NCBI GenBank assembly: GCA_965238125.1
Contig: OZ250179.1
Coordinates: 6,758,001 to 6,822,000 of the forward strand
Direction of reading: 5' to 3'
DNA length: 64,000 nucleotides
Source: UBA6623 sp965238125
GTDB taxonomy: Bacteria > Acidobacteriota > Terriglobia > Bryobacterales > UBA6623
The notes under the pieces are model-generated. The model did not search any database. It saw only the letters and a program-made list of their open reading frames with translations, and had not been told where the DNA came from. The translations under genes were made by a program, and so were the position numbers. Shown here in pieces: positions 55,767 to 64,000 of the stretch (positions are counted from its first letter, which is position 1; each line of letters starts with the position of its first letter).

Positions 55767-57668
55767 TCACAAAATCACGCGTTCGTCGCCTACCCGGCGG
55801 GTCAGTCTTTGGCGGTCGAGATATTCGAGTAGGGGGATGGCGTATTTGCGGCTGACGCCGGCTAGGTCCTTGAACGCCGGGACAGTCAGGCGGTCGGACT
55901 CTTGCTTTTGCCGGGCCAACTTGCCCCGCAGCTCGTCGAGGGCTTCACTGTGGAAAACCAACTCGGCGGTCACCTTGACCAAAACGCCCTCTCTCAACAA
56001 ACCTTCGAGAATGCGCCGGGCTCGGGGACGATCGATCGGCAACTTTTTGAGCAACTCGGGCAGGGCCGGCACGGCGAGCCCGGCTTCGTGAAACGCGGCG
56101 ACGATCTTATCGCGGGCGGCCACTTCTTCTTCTTGTAGGACGACACGGTGCGTCGCGAGGCGAACGATTTCACCTTCCACGGCGGCCTTGTTGTCGCGCG
56201 CAAGGCGGGCTAACAGCGCGTCGAGGAAGAAGGGGGGCGCCTCAGGGAACAACGACGTCCGCATCGCTTCCTTGGCGGCGCCGGGCAGCAACGGGTTCTC
56301 GCGGTGGAAGACGGCCAAAAAGTCGAGGATCTTCGTCGTCGCAGCTCGGAAATCGTCCCGGTGAACGAAGTACGCCGGGCCTTCGTGGATGCGAACGATC
56401 GTCCCGCTTTTCTCAAGCGCCAGAGCCGTCGATTCCGACTCGTCATCGAGCCAAGCCGTTCGAGCCGTGATTTCCCTGGCGCCGATGCCGTGGGGGGCGC
56501 CCTGTAGCAACACCTCCAGCACTTGCTCGGGCTCGCCGCCGTCGAGGGCCTCGCCGCGCGACCGCCAATCTTCGTCGACGCGATGCTTGGGCGCTTGGTT
56601 GTCGAGGACGACCCCGCCGCCGATCGTAATCACCGGTGAGAATTGGCGAATGATAAAGCGGTCGCCGCGCCATACCGGCAGCGCGTCTCGAAAGCGCACC
56701 TGCGTATAAGCGCGCTCGCCGGGCCGGAGCGCCTTGCGCCGGTCGAGAAGATAGACGCGGCCTTCGAGTTCGGCCGTGCCGCTGTGGAAATGGACCCGCG
56801 CGCCATACTTGAGCGGTTTCGCCGAGGGCAGCAAGTCCAACGAACAATCGATGCGCCGGGTCGGCTCGAATTTCCCGGCGGCGGTCAACACCATGCCGCG
56901 AGCCAAGCCGGCGGCCGCGATGTTCGAAAGATTGACGGCGGTGCGCTGCCCGGCGACGGCCTCGCGCACTTCTCCACCGTGGACTTCGAGGCCCCGCACA
57001 CGCACACGCTCGCCCGCGGGAAGCACTTCGACCTCTGAGTCGATCGAGAGGGTTCCTGAAACCAAGGTGCCGGTGACGACGGTCCCGAAACCCTTCATCA
57101 CGAAAACCCGGTCGATGGGCAGGCGGAAATGGTGGTGGCTGTTTTTGGGTTCGGCGGCGAGGGCTGATTCTCGCAAAGTATCGCGCAGGGGTTCGATGCC
57201 CTGCCCCGTCTTCGAGCTGACGGGACAGATCGGCGAGCCTTCGAGAAACGACCCGGCGAGATATTCCTCGGTCTCGAGCCTGACTAATTCGACGAGGTCG
57301 GGGTCGACCAGGTCGGTCTTCGTCAAAGCGACCAAGCCGCGACGAACGTTGAGCAACCGACAAATATCGAAGTGTTCCCTCGTTTGGGGCATGATCGATT
57401 CGTCGGCCGCGATGACGAGCATCAGCAGATCGATGCCGCCGACTCCGGCGAGCATGTTCTTGACGAATCGTTCGTGACCGGGAACATCGACAAAGCCGAG
57501 CTGCACGCCGTCGGCAATCGGAAGGTGGGCGAAACCCAAATCGATCGTGATGCCGCGTCGCTTCTCTTCCTCGAGACGATCGGCGTCGATTCCCGTCAGC
57601 GCCCGCACAAGCGCGGTCTTGCCGTGATCAATGTGCCCGGCGGTGCCGACGATGATGTTCTTGGTCAA
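55767..57668 (-). CDS. selB: Selenocysteine-specific elongation factor
   Basis: 633 residues. The GTPase domain has GTAGHIDHGKTALVRALTG, DVPGHERFVKNML and ALTKTDLVD; domains II and III follow (MKGFGTVVTGTLVSG), and the C-terminal ~250 residues form the winged-helix repeats that bind the SECIS hairpin. SelB delivers Sec-tRNA to in-frame UGA codons. Its presence shows the organism is probably able to make selenoproteins; selA, selC and selD are not in the window. It follows the phosphotransferase gene by 42 bases on the same strand. Confidence 0.95.
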   Translation of the reverse strand: MTKNIIVGTAGHIDHGKTALVRALTGIDADRLEEEKRRGITIDLGFAHLPIADGVQLGFVDVPGHERFVKNMLAGVGGIDLLMLVIAADESIMPQTREHFDICRLLNVRRGLVALTKTDLVDPDLVELVRLETEEYLAGSFLEGSPICPVSSKTGQGIEPLRDTLRESALAAEPKNSHHHFRLPIDRVFVMKGFGTVVTGTLVSGTLSIDSEVEVLPAGERVRVRGLEVHGGEVREAVAGQRTAVNLSNIAAAGLARGMVLTAAGKFEPTRRIDCSLDLLPSAKPLKYGARVHFHSGTAELEGRVYLLDRRKALRPGERAYTQVRFRDALPVWRGDRFIIRQFSPVITIGGGVVLDNQAPKHRVDEDWRSRGEALDGGEPEQVLEVLLQGAPHGIGAREITARTAWLDDESESTALALEKSGTIVRIHEGPAYFVHRDDFRAATTKILDFLAVFHRENPLLPGAAKEAMRTSLFPEAPPFFLDALLARLARDNKAAVEGEIVRLATHRVVLQEEEVAARDKIVAAFHEAGLAVPALPELLKKLPIDRPRARRILEGLLREGVLVKVTAELVFHSEALDELRGKLARQKQESDRLTVPAFKDLAGVSRKYAIPLLEYLDRQRLTRRVGDERVIL

Positions 57669-57710
57669 GGGCTCACCCTCGGGCTTCGCGCGGCATTCGC
57701 CGGCCGGTGG

Positions 57711-58754
57711 TCACTCGCATTCCTGAGCCAGCTCCCAAGCTTTCGCGGCGGTGTCGGGCACGCGGGCGCCGAGCTCGACGCCGGTCGCGGAAGCGGCATT
57801 GCCGTCCAAGACCCTCTTGTAGACCCCTTGCGCGATCGACGCGGAACGAAACAGCGAAAAGGCCAGATAGAAATTCCAGCGCTCGATTTTCGTCCCGGTT
57901 CGGCGACGATAAGCCGCGACATACTCTTGCTCGGACGGAATTCCTGAGGTTCGCTTTTCCGGCGTCAACCCGCCCGACGCGCCGAGCGACAAATGATAGG
58001 GCAGACAGTTGTAAGCCAGGTCGGCCAGCGGGTGCCCCAACGTCGACAGCTCCCAGTCGAGCACGACCAAGATCTCGGGCTCGCTCGGATGAAAGATCAT
58101 GTTCTCGAGCCGAAAGTCGCCATGCACGACGGTGACTTCGTCTCCCGGAGGAATGTTCTCCGGCAGCCACTCCATCAATCGATCGACCGGCTCGATCTTT
58201 TCCGTCTCGGCGGCAACGTAATTGCGGCTCCAACGGCTGATTTGGCGCGCGAAATAGTTGCCGGGCTTGCCATAGTCGGCTAGGCCCAAGGCCTCGAAAT
58301 CCGCCGTGTGGACTTTCGCCAGGCAGGCGTTCATCGCGTCGTAGACCACGGTTCTTTTGTCGGGGCTCATCTCGGGCAGGCCGGGATCACGCAGCACTCG
58401 GCCGGTGACGTATTCCATTACATAAAAGGCCGTGCCGATGATCGACTCGTCTTCGCATAACAGATAAGTGTGCGGGACGGGAACGCCGACCGTGCCGAGC
58501 GCCTTCATCACGCGGTATTCGCGGTCGACGGCGTGGGCGCGGGGCAGCAGCTTGCCGGGAGGCTTCTTGCGGACGACATACTTTCGGTCCTCGGTCGAAA
58601 CCGTAAAGGTTGGGTTGGATTGCCCGCCGGAAAACTGGCGCACCTCGGGGGGGCCGCGAAAGCCGTCGATGTTGCGTTCCAAGTAGGTGAACAAAGCCCG
58701 CTCATCGAACACGTGCGCGGGACGAACCGGGATGGTTTCAGGCGGGTGGGACAC
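57711..58754 (-). CDS. ACAD10-like phosphotransferase (APH family)
   Basis: 347 residues from a GTG at 58754 with a GGAAG motif six bases upstream. The kinase-like fold has QFSGGQSNPTFTVS (ATP loop), YVVRKKPPGKLL (Lys), the catalytic loop VVHGDFRLENMIFHP and VLDWELSTLGHPLADLAYN (metal Asp). This matches the ACAD10/11-type aminoglycoside-phosphotransferase-like family, thought to act on hydroxyacyl substrates in fatty-acid breakdown. A longer ORF to 59042 adds low-complexity sequence and was rejected. It is probably co-transcribed with selB. Confidence 0.88.
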   Translation of the reverse strand: MSHPPETIPVRPAHVFDERALFTYLERNIDGFRGPPEVRQFSGGQSNPTFTVSTEDRKYVVRKKPPGKLLPRAHAVDREYRVMKALGTVGVPVPHTYLLCEDESIIGTAFYVMEYVTGRVLRDPGLPEMSPDKRTVVYDAMNACLAKVHTADFEALGLADYGKPGNYFARQISRWSRNYVAAETEKIEPVDRLMEWLPENIPPGDEVTVVHGDFRLENMIFHPSEPEILVVLDWELSTLGHPLADLAYNCLPYHLSLGASGGLTPEKRTSGIPSEQEYVAAYRRRTGTKIERWNFYLAFSLFRSASIAQGVYKRVLDGNAASATGVELGARVPDTAAKAWELAQECE

Positions 58755-59075
58755 GGGCGCTTCCGATTGTGACGCGTGGGCGACGAAGTGCTGGTCGGGG
58801 AATGCGTCGTCGCCCGAGGACCTATTATAGTGCCCGTCTTGCCGAGGGACGTTTCGGCCCGGAGCAAGGGAGCAAGGGTGGGTTCGAGAGAAAAGCGGTG
58901 GCTCAATCCGACAATAACCCCGGAACCTTCTCGATGCTGAAGCCCCCGACGTGGCGTGAGGCTCCAGCCTTGCCGCGCCCCGAGTCATCGGGGTGGGTCT
59001 TGGATTGACGTTTTGCGAGGTCGCTCGAATTCGGGGACGCAAACCGATGAATCGGTTCGCGGCAAGCGTGCACGC
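58755..59075. other. Gene-free stretch
   Basis: Lies between the phosphotransferase start and the broken hydrolase end. A GCCCCGAG-TCAT-CGGGGT-like hairpin is near 58976; otherwise I see nothing. Confidence 0.5.
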
Positions 59076-60060
59076 TCACGCCACGTCCTTCCCGGGCTTC
59101 CGGCCCGCGTTACTCACCCCACGCGGCGACACCAGCGCCCGGCCCAGCCGATCGGCAATCTCCGCCAGCGCCTTCTTGGCGCCCGGAAGCGCGCCGGTCA
59201 GGTTGGCGAGGCCGTAGATCGTGTCAGCATAGCAAGTGTAGTCGACCGCGACCGGCTTGTTCGAGACGGCGGGCATACGCCGCGCCCTCGTCGCGCAAAG
59301 GGTCGAACCCGGCCGTTACGATTTGCGCGGGCGGCAAGCCGCCGAGGTCCGCGACTTCCAGGGGCGAAACACGCGGATCGGCGGCATCTTCGGGAGCAGT
59401 CAGGTAATGATCGCGAAACCATTCCATGCCTGCCTTCTCGAGATAATGTCCCTTGGCGAATTGCGTGTAGGAGGGCGTATCGAGAGAGGCGACGGTCGTG
59501 ATGGGGTAGATCAAGAGTTGGCGGCTTATCGACGGGCCTTGGCGGTTGCGCGCCGCCAACGCGACCGCGGCGGCGAGGTTGCCGCCCGCGCTGTCTCCGG
59601 CCAATACCAAACGATCGGGGTCGGCGCCCAGACGGGCTGCTTTCGCCGCGGCCCATTCGAAAGCGGCATAGCTGTCATCGAACGCGGCGGGGAATTTGTT
59701 CTCCGGTGCGAGGCGGTAATCCACCGAAACCGTCACGCATTGCGCTCCCCTGCACAGGGTCCGGCAGGTGTTGTCATGGGTGTCCAAATCGCAAAGCACC
59801 CAGCCGCCGCCGTGGTAGTAAACCAGCAGCGGAAACGGCCCTTCGCCGGCGGGATGATATACGCGAACCGCGATTTCCCCCGCCGGTCCCGGGAAAGAGG
59901 TGTTTTCGACGGCGGCGACGGGAACGGGGTCCCCGCGCAGCTCGACGAGCGCTCGTGAGTTGGCGCGCGCTTCGTCAGGGGTCAGAGTATTCAGCGGGGG
60001 CCGGCCGGCTCGCGCCAATTGCTCGAGCAGGCGGACGACATCGGGATCGAGTTGATTCAT
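59076..60060 (-). pseudogene. Frameshifted alpha/beta hydrolase (hormone-sensitive lipase type)
   Basis: The frame from ATG 60060 contains the oxyanion motif YYHGGGWVLCD, the nucleophile GDSAGGNLAAA and the acid region TAGFDPLRDEG, then goes out of frame near 59262 (EQAGRGRLHLLC-stop). The rest is in another frame: VAVDYTCYADTIYGLANLTG, ending at 59076. The position of the catalytic His (normally in a HGF motif) reads TIYGL, so the triad would be incomplete even with the frame repaired. It was probably a carboxylesterase and now looks inactive. Its start lies beside the IS1111 element. Confidence 0.8.
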
Positions 60061-60230
60061 AGTCTCGGCTCGGACGGGCGCCCAATCTCACGCCGGCATT
60101 CAGAATTCACCAGGTACAGAGATGAGATGAGAGGCTGGTCGCTTGGAGCCGGGAAGCGGTAGGCTACCGGCAGCAGCGCACTTCTCCACAAGGGAGGTGC
60201 AATGGATTTTTGAAAAGGAGGCGACCAGCC

Positions 60231-61427
60231 ATGAAGAAGAATAGCAAACAACAGACCGACAAGAACCAAACCGACAAACACCAAACCAAGAAAGCCGACA
60301 GCTCACAAGCGAAGACCCGCCAACTCACCCAGCTCGAACAACAGTTGGCGCAACAACGCATCCAGATGCAAAAAGACAACGAAATTTGCGCCGTCGCCGG
60401 CGTCGACATCGGCGACAAACGTTGCTTCGTACGGCTCACCGACCTCGCCGGCGAAAGCCTCGAGGAATGCCAAGTCCCCACCCGCCCGGAGGCCTTGGAT
60501 CGCTGGTTCCGCCGTTGGCCGCGGCTGCGCATTGTGATCGAAACCGGCAGCCACAGCAACTGGATTCGCCGCCGCCTGGCCGCCCTCGCCCACGACGTGC
60601 TCGTCGCCGACGCGCGGCAATTGCGTTTAATCAGCCAATCCGACTCGAAAAACGACCGCAACGACGCCTATTGGTTGGCCGAGCTGGGACGCACCAACCC
60701 GGCCCTGTTGAATCCCGTCGCGCCGCGCAAGCTCGAGACCGAACAACAACGCACGTTGTTGCGGGCGCGCGAGGCCGTGCTCGAGTGCCGCACGAAATTG
60801 AAAGGGAGTTTGCGCGGCATGGCGAAGTCGCACGGCATCCGCTTGGGCCGATGCGCCCAGAACCAATGGGTCGAGCGCGTCCGGGAGGCCTGCCCCGAGG
60901 TGTTGCACGCGGCGTTGTTGGGGGTGGCGACACAAATCGAAAGCCTCGGCGCGACGATCCGCGAATATGACAAACAAATCGTCGCGTTGGGCAAGCAATA
61001 CGCAGCGGTCGAGCGGCTGCGAACGATCGGAGGGGTGGGGCCGCTGACGGCGTTGACGTTCGTGTTGGCGCTCGACAACGACCCGGGCCGCGTGAAGCGT
61101 TCGCGGCAGGTCGGCGCGCTGGTGGGGCTGCGTCCCAAGCAACGCCAATCGGGCGAGCGGTCACTGCGGCTGGGCGTGACGAAATCGGGAGATCCGCTGC
61201 TGCGGCGGACGTTGATTCAGTGCGCGCACTGGGTGCTGGGGCCGTTCGGGACCGACTCCACGCTCAGGCGCTGGGGTTTGGGTTTGGCGGCGCGCGGCGG
61301 AGGACATGCGAAGAAGCGGGCGGTGGTGGCGGTGGCGCGCAAGTTGGCGGTGCTGATGCATGTGTTGTGGGTGAAACAAGAAAACTACGATCCGCTGCAC
61401 GGGCTGACGGAAACGGTTTCCCCATAA
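60231..61427 (+). CDS. IS110-family (IS1111 group) DEDD transposase
   Basis: 398 residues from the ATG at 60231, which has an AGGAGG motif. A basic Lys/Gln-rich N-terminus precedes the RuvC-like domain: Asp in GVDIGDKRCFVRL, Glu in VIETGSHSNWI and the pair in SDSKNDRNDAYWLAEL. A coiled segment and the Tnp_20 domain follow, with IGGVGPLTALTFV and the serine in LGVTKSGDPLLRRTL. It looks intact and would work with an RNA guide encoded in the element. Confidence 0.93.
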   Translation: MKKNSKQQTDKNQTDKHQTKKADSSQAKTRQLTQLEQQLAQQRIQMQKDNEICAVAGVDIGDKRCFVRLTDLAGESLEECQVPTRPEALDRWFRRWPRLRIVIETGSHSNWIRRRLAALAHDVLVADARQLRLISQSDSKNDRNDAYWLAELGRTNPALLNPVAPRKLETEQQRTLLRAREAVLECRTKLKGSLRGMAKSHGIRLGRCAQNQWVERVREACPEVLHAALLGVATQIESLGATIREYDKQIVALGKQYAAVERLRTIGGVGPLTALTFVLALDNDPGRVKRSRQVGALVGLRPKQRQSGERSLRLGVTKSGDPLLRRTLIQCAHWVLGPFGTDSTLRRWGLGLAARGGGHAKKRAVVAVARKLAVLMHVLWVKQENYDPLHGLTETVSP

Positions 61428-61840
61428 GGCAGGGACGATGAGGCGCAGTCGGCGGCAACGGTTTCGGATGAAGCAACGTGATGAGGACATCCGCGAGCCC
61501 CCTAACGGGGACTCGGCGGCAAGAAGATTCCTGTTGAAAGGAAGGGAGTAGGGGATTGGGCGGACGAAGCGAGGCCGCGGCGGAGAATCGAGATCGTGTC
61601 ACGGTGACTGCGGGCTCTGGGCAGGCAGGCCGATTCTTTCGAGGATGGGTCGAAGCCGCAACAGAGAGAGCAGCGCCGAAAGACCGGACCCCAACCAGCA
61701 GAGGTCAACAACGAGACCGATAACACTGCGAATGGAAGCCCGGTCCTCAACGCGCCGCAAGGCATGAGGACCCGGGCCGGATCCGACAAACCGACCAACG
61801 CCTCCCAACGACCGCCCTTGACAAGCGACCCACCTCTCAT
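61428..61840 (+). ncRNA. Candidate bridge-RNA region of the IS1111 element
   Basis: About 410 bases between the transposase stop and the right subterminal repeat contain no credible gene. In the IS1111 group the bridge RNA that pairs with target and donor DNA is expressed from this 3' noncoding end. The limits and fold of the RNA are not known from reading alone. Confidence 0.45.
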
Positions 61841-61914
61841 GGAAGCCCGGAGCGCAAGCGACGGGCCAAGGGCAGGGAACCTCGCCACGCACTCTGAAGC
61901 CGCGTCGAATCTCA

Positions 61915-62949
61915 TCAGCGATACTGCCGGTGATAGCCCTTGACCTTGAGCGGAATCCGGTACAGACTCGTATCGACGGTAATGTAGAGAACGTGGGCTT
62001 CCGACCCCTTGCCGAATTCAACGTTGCTCGGTAGACCCTCGCCCGTTTCGCCGTCGGGCTGCCCCGGCGGCCCTGTTGGAATGAAAGCAATCTTTTTGCC
62101 CTGGGGATTGACGACCATCACGCCGGGCCGGCGGACCATCCGAATCGTCAAGTAGAGATTGCCGTTTTCGTCAACTGTCATGCCGTCACAGCCGGCCTGT
62201 TCCCCGAAGTCGATCAGTATGCGCCCCGGACCCTTGACGAAACCGTCGGCGTCCAAGGGAAAGGCGTGAATGCGCATGATCTTCCGGCCTTTGCCTTCGG
62301 TGTCATTGTCGTGATCGGCGACGTAGAGGGTCGAGCCGTCGGGGCTGAGGGCCACGCCGTTGGGCTTGCTGACCTTGCGGGTGATCTCGACAACCTCGCC
62401 GGCGCCGTCGACACGATAGACGGAACGGTGGTCAAGCTCCAAAGGCTCGGCCCCGAGGTAGCGGGGGTCGCTGAAATAGACGCGTCCCTTGTCGTCGAGG
62501 CAAACGTCGTTCGGCGCGTTAAAGCGCTTCCCCTCGAAGCGGTCGGCGAGGACCGTTTGGCGACCGGTTTCTATGTCCCAACTCGCGATACGGCGTAATC
62601 CGTAGTCGGCGCCCTGTGCGCCGATGAGGTTGCCGGCAGCGTTGAAGATCAAGCCGTTCACCTTGCCGCTGTCGTCGGAGAAGACGGTTGTCTTGCCGCT
62701 CGTCGGGTCGAAACGCAAGATCATTCCCTTGTTGGTTTCCGGCAGGATATCGGAGAAATAGATACTGCCGTCGGGGGCGACGGCCGGGCCTTCGGTGAGT
62801 CCGCCCTCGACATCGACCCCGCGAGTGAACAACAATTCAAGCCGCGCGTCGACCGAGACGATCGTATCGCCGGCAGGCGGGGGAACGTCAGCGGCCGAAA
62901 CCGGCGCAATCAGGCAAATCGCGAAAAGAAGAATGACAACGAACGACAT
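61915..62949 (-). CDS. SMP-30/gluconolactonase-family propeller protein
   Basis: 344 residues with a signal peptide (VVILLFAICLIAPVSAA). The six-bladed SMP-30 fold is shown by LTEGPAVAPDGSIYFSDI (metal Glu), FNAPNDVCLDDKGRVYFSDP (metal Asn), KPNGVALSPDGSTLYVADHD and GCDGMTVDENGNLYLT (metal Asp). It would act in the periplasm as a lactonase on a sugar lactone. An AAGGAG motif precedes the ATG. The oxidoreductase gene ends 27 bases upstream, so they form an operon that could oxidise a sugar and open the lactone. Confidence 0.88.
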   Translation of the reverse strand: MSFVVILLFAICLIAPVSAADVPPPAGDTIVSVDARLELLFTRGVDVEGGLTEGPAVAPDGSIYFSDILPETNKGMILRFDPTSGKTTVFSDDSGKVNGLIFNAAGNLIGAQGADYGLRRIASWDIETGRQTVLADRFEGKRFNAPNDVCLDDKGRVYFSDPRYLGAEPLELDHRSVYRVDGAGEVVEITRKVSKPNGVALSPDGSTLYVADHDNDTEGKGRKIMRIHAFPLDADGFVKGPGRILIDFGEQAGCDGMTVDENGNLYLTIRMVRRPGVMVVNPQGKKIAFIPTGPPGQPDGETGEGLPSNVEFGKGSEAHVLYITVDTSLYRIPLKVKGYHRQYR

Positions 62950-62976
62950 GGGGAACTCCTTAGCTTACGGACCGCG

Positions 62977-64000
62977 CTACAAGCGCTCGAGCGGGTGCGT
63001 GCGATTCTTGAGCGGCAACTCGACTCGGGACCCGCTTTTCTGGGATTCGTAGATCCCCAGGACCATCTCGATAGACCAGCGGGCGTCGTGGGCGCCGGCA
63101 GCGGGCCGGCGGTCGTGCTCAACGGCGTCGAACAGATCCTGAACCATCAAAGCGTTGGAAAGCATGCGGTCCTCGGCCGGCAAGTCGGCATGAGGCGCGC
63201 CCTCGATCGGCTCCCAGGTACGTTTCTTGCTTGGTATCCAGCGGTGGGTCCGCAGGATGCGGGGCTGCCCTTTGGGGTAGGTTTGGTTCGGCAGATCGAT
63301 AATGCCGCGGCTGCCGTGGATGCGCGTCCCCCAGCGGCTCGACCCCGTGTGGTCGCTCGTTTTCGAGCCGAAGTACGCGTGCATGCCGTTATCGAAGGCA
63401 AACATACCCGCGATCTGGTTGCCGCCCACGGGGCCGACCGGTTCGGTGGGTTGGCGAACGTCTCCGGCGGTGAGATCCTTGCCGTCGTGGGTGACGTGGG
63501 CGAAGACCCAATGCGGGTTACCGAGAAACATTCTCGACAGATCAAATAAATGGGTTCCGAGAACCATGAGGTCTTCGCCGCCAGCGCGGTGATCTTCTTT
63601 CCCGCGCAGGCGAACTTCCTGGATGGTTCCAATCTCACCGGCGTCGAGCAATTCCTGGACACGAACCGCGTAAGGCGACATCCGCATCTGGTGAGCGGTC
63701 TGGACCTTGACGTTGCTCTTCTCGATGGCGGCGATCATGCGATCGGCTTCCTCGAGATTGCGGGCGAAGGGCTTTTCGAGATAAATGTGCGCGCCGGCTT
63801 CGGCGACGGCGGTCACCATCTCGACGCGTTGGTCGAGCCAGCGCGGCCCGATGCTGACGTAGTCGGGCTTCTCGCGGTCGAGCATCTCGCGATAGTCGCG
63901 ATAGGCGCGCTTGGCTCCGATTCGCTGCTGCGCTTCGGCACGGCCCGTGTCGTCGGGGTCGGCCACCGCCACGATTTCAACCGAGTCGAAGACCGTCCAA
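62977..64000 (-). CDS. Gfo/Idh/MocA-family oxidoreductase (3' part)
   Basis: About 341 residues are visible; the frame is open to the right edge of the window, so the start and the Rossmann glycines lie outside. After the NAD-binding part (IVAVADPDDTGRAEAQQR) comes YLEKPFARNLEEADRM, with the EKP motif that carries the catalytic-site lysine, and then the C-terminal alpha/beta domain with GGEDLMVLGTHLFDLSRMFL. It probably oxidises a sugar or inositol with NAD(P). It lies upstream of the SMP-30 gene in the same operon. Confidence 0.9.
   Translation of the reverse strand, partial: WTVFDSVEIVAVADPDDTGRAEAQQRIGAKRAYRDYREMLDREKPDYVSIGPRWLDQRVEMVTAVAEAGAHIYLEKPFARNLEEADRMIAAIEKSNVKVQTAHQMRMSPYAVRVQELLDAGEIGTIQEVRLRGKEDHRAGGEDLMVLGTHLFDLSRMFLGNPHWVFAHVTHDGKDLTAGDVRQPTEPVGPVGGNQIAGMFAFDNGMHAYFGSKTSDHTGSSRWGTRIHGSRGIIDLPNQTYPKGQPRILRTHRWIPSKKRTWEPIEGAPHADLPAEDRMLSNALMVQDLFDAVEHDRRPAAGAHDARWSIEMVLGIYESQKSGSRVELPLKNRTHPLERL

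Larger units (their letters stand above)
60127..61840 (+). mobile_element. IS110-family element, IS1111 group
   Basis: Subterminal inverted repeats ATGAGAGGCTGGTCGCTTG (60127-60145) and, inverted, ATGAGAGGTGGGTCGCTTG (61840-61822) agree in 17 of 19 bases. Between them are a DEDD transposase and a long 3' noncoding part. Subterminal repeats and a long right noncoding end are marks of the IS1111 group. Exact tips, a few bases outside the repeats, could not be fixed because the family makes no clear target duplication. Confidence 0.8.

Overview
The window reads as a GC-rich chromosome segment of an Acidobacteriota bacterium, most likely of the Solibacter/Bryobacter group. The best marker is the broken secreted protein at 15434-19725, whose C-terminal part looks like the 'Solibacter uncharacterized C-terminal domain' (TIGR03437 type). 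Heme-binding cytochromes next to PQQ enzymes, sugar-phosphate isomerase/epimerases, SMP-30 and Gfo/Idh/MocA proteins, Npt-HEAT transporters and dense intergenic hairpin repeats fit this. The assignment is inference from gene style, not from a marker-gene tree.

Layout. 1-2.4 kb: the 3' part of a copper P-type ATPase and an NHL propeller protein. 2.4-8.7 kb: a branched-chain amino acid cluster ilvB-ilvN-ilvC-cimA, preceded by a short ORF with an Ile/Val/Leu-rich end and a possible attenuator; with citramalate synthase this is a threonine-independent isoleucine route. 9-20 kb: an insertion-sequence zone with two almost identical IS1380 copies and one IS630. IS630 splits a PilZ gene beside a GGDEF-EAL gene, and the second IS1380 splits the signal peptide of the Solibacter-type protein. 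20-31 kb: membrane pyrophosphatase, a sugar isomerase, a diheme cytochrome with a PQQ dehydrogenase, ferrochelatase, metK and ahcY (SAM cycle), and a lone Flp pilin. 31-33 kb: an ISKra4 element. 33-41 kb: a frameshifted Npt-type transporter with HEAT repeats, a cNMP-binding protein, a trans-sulfuration enzyme, a heme/toroid protein and a phenylacetate-CoA ligase-like protein. 42-46 kb: a leftward operon (substrate-binding protein, DUF192 lipoprotein, larB, lnt). 47-53 kb: an AddAB-type helicase-nuclease pair. 53.5-64 kb: a GbsR-like regulator, a DUF805-SRPBCC gene with an in-frame stop, selB, a phosphotransferase, a broken hydrolase, an IS1111-group IS110 element, an SMP-30 protein and a partial oxidoreductase.

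Two themes run through the window. First, gene decay: at least five genes are interrupted by IS elements, frameshifts or a stop codon, and the target-site duplications around four IS elements are still intact, so these insertions look recent. Second, repeat load: several families of short palindromic repeats fill the intergenic space. One family forms a 66-bp perfect inverted repeat around the C-terminal relic of an IS200/Y1-type transposase, which suggests a REP/RAYT-like mobilisation system. No tRNA, rRNA or CRISPR array was found.
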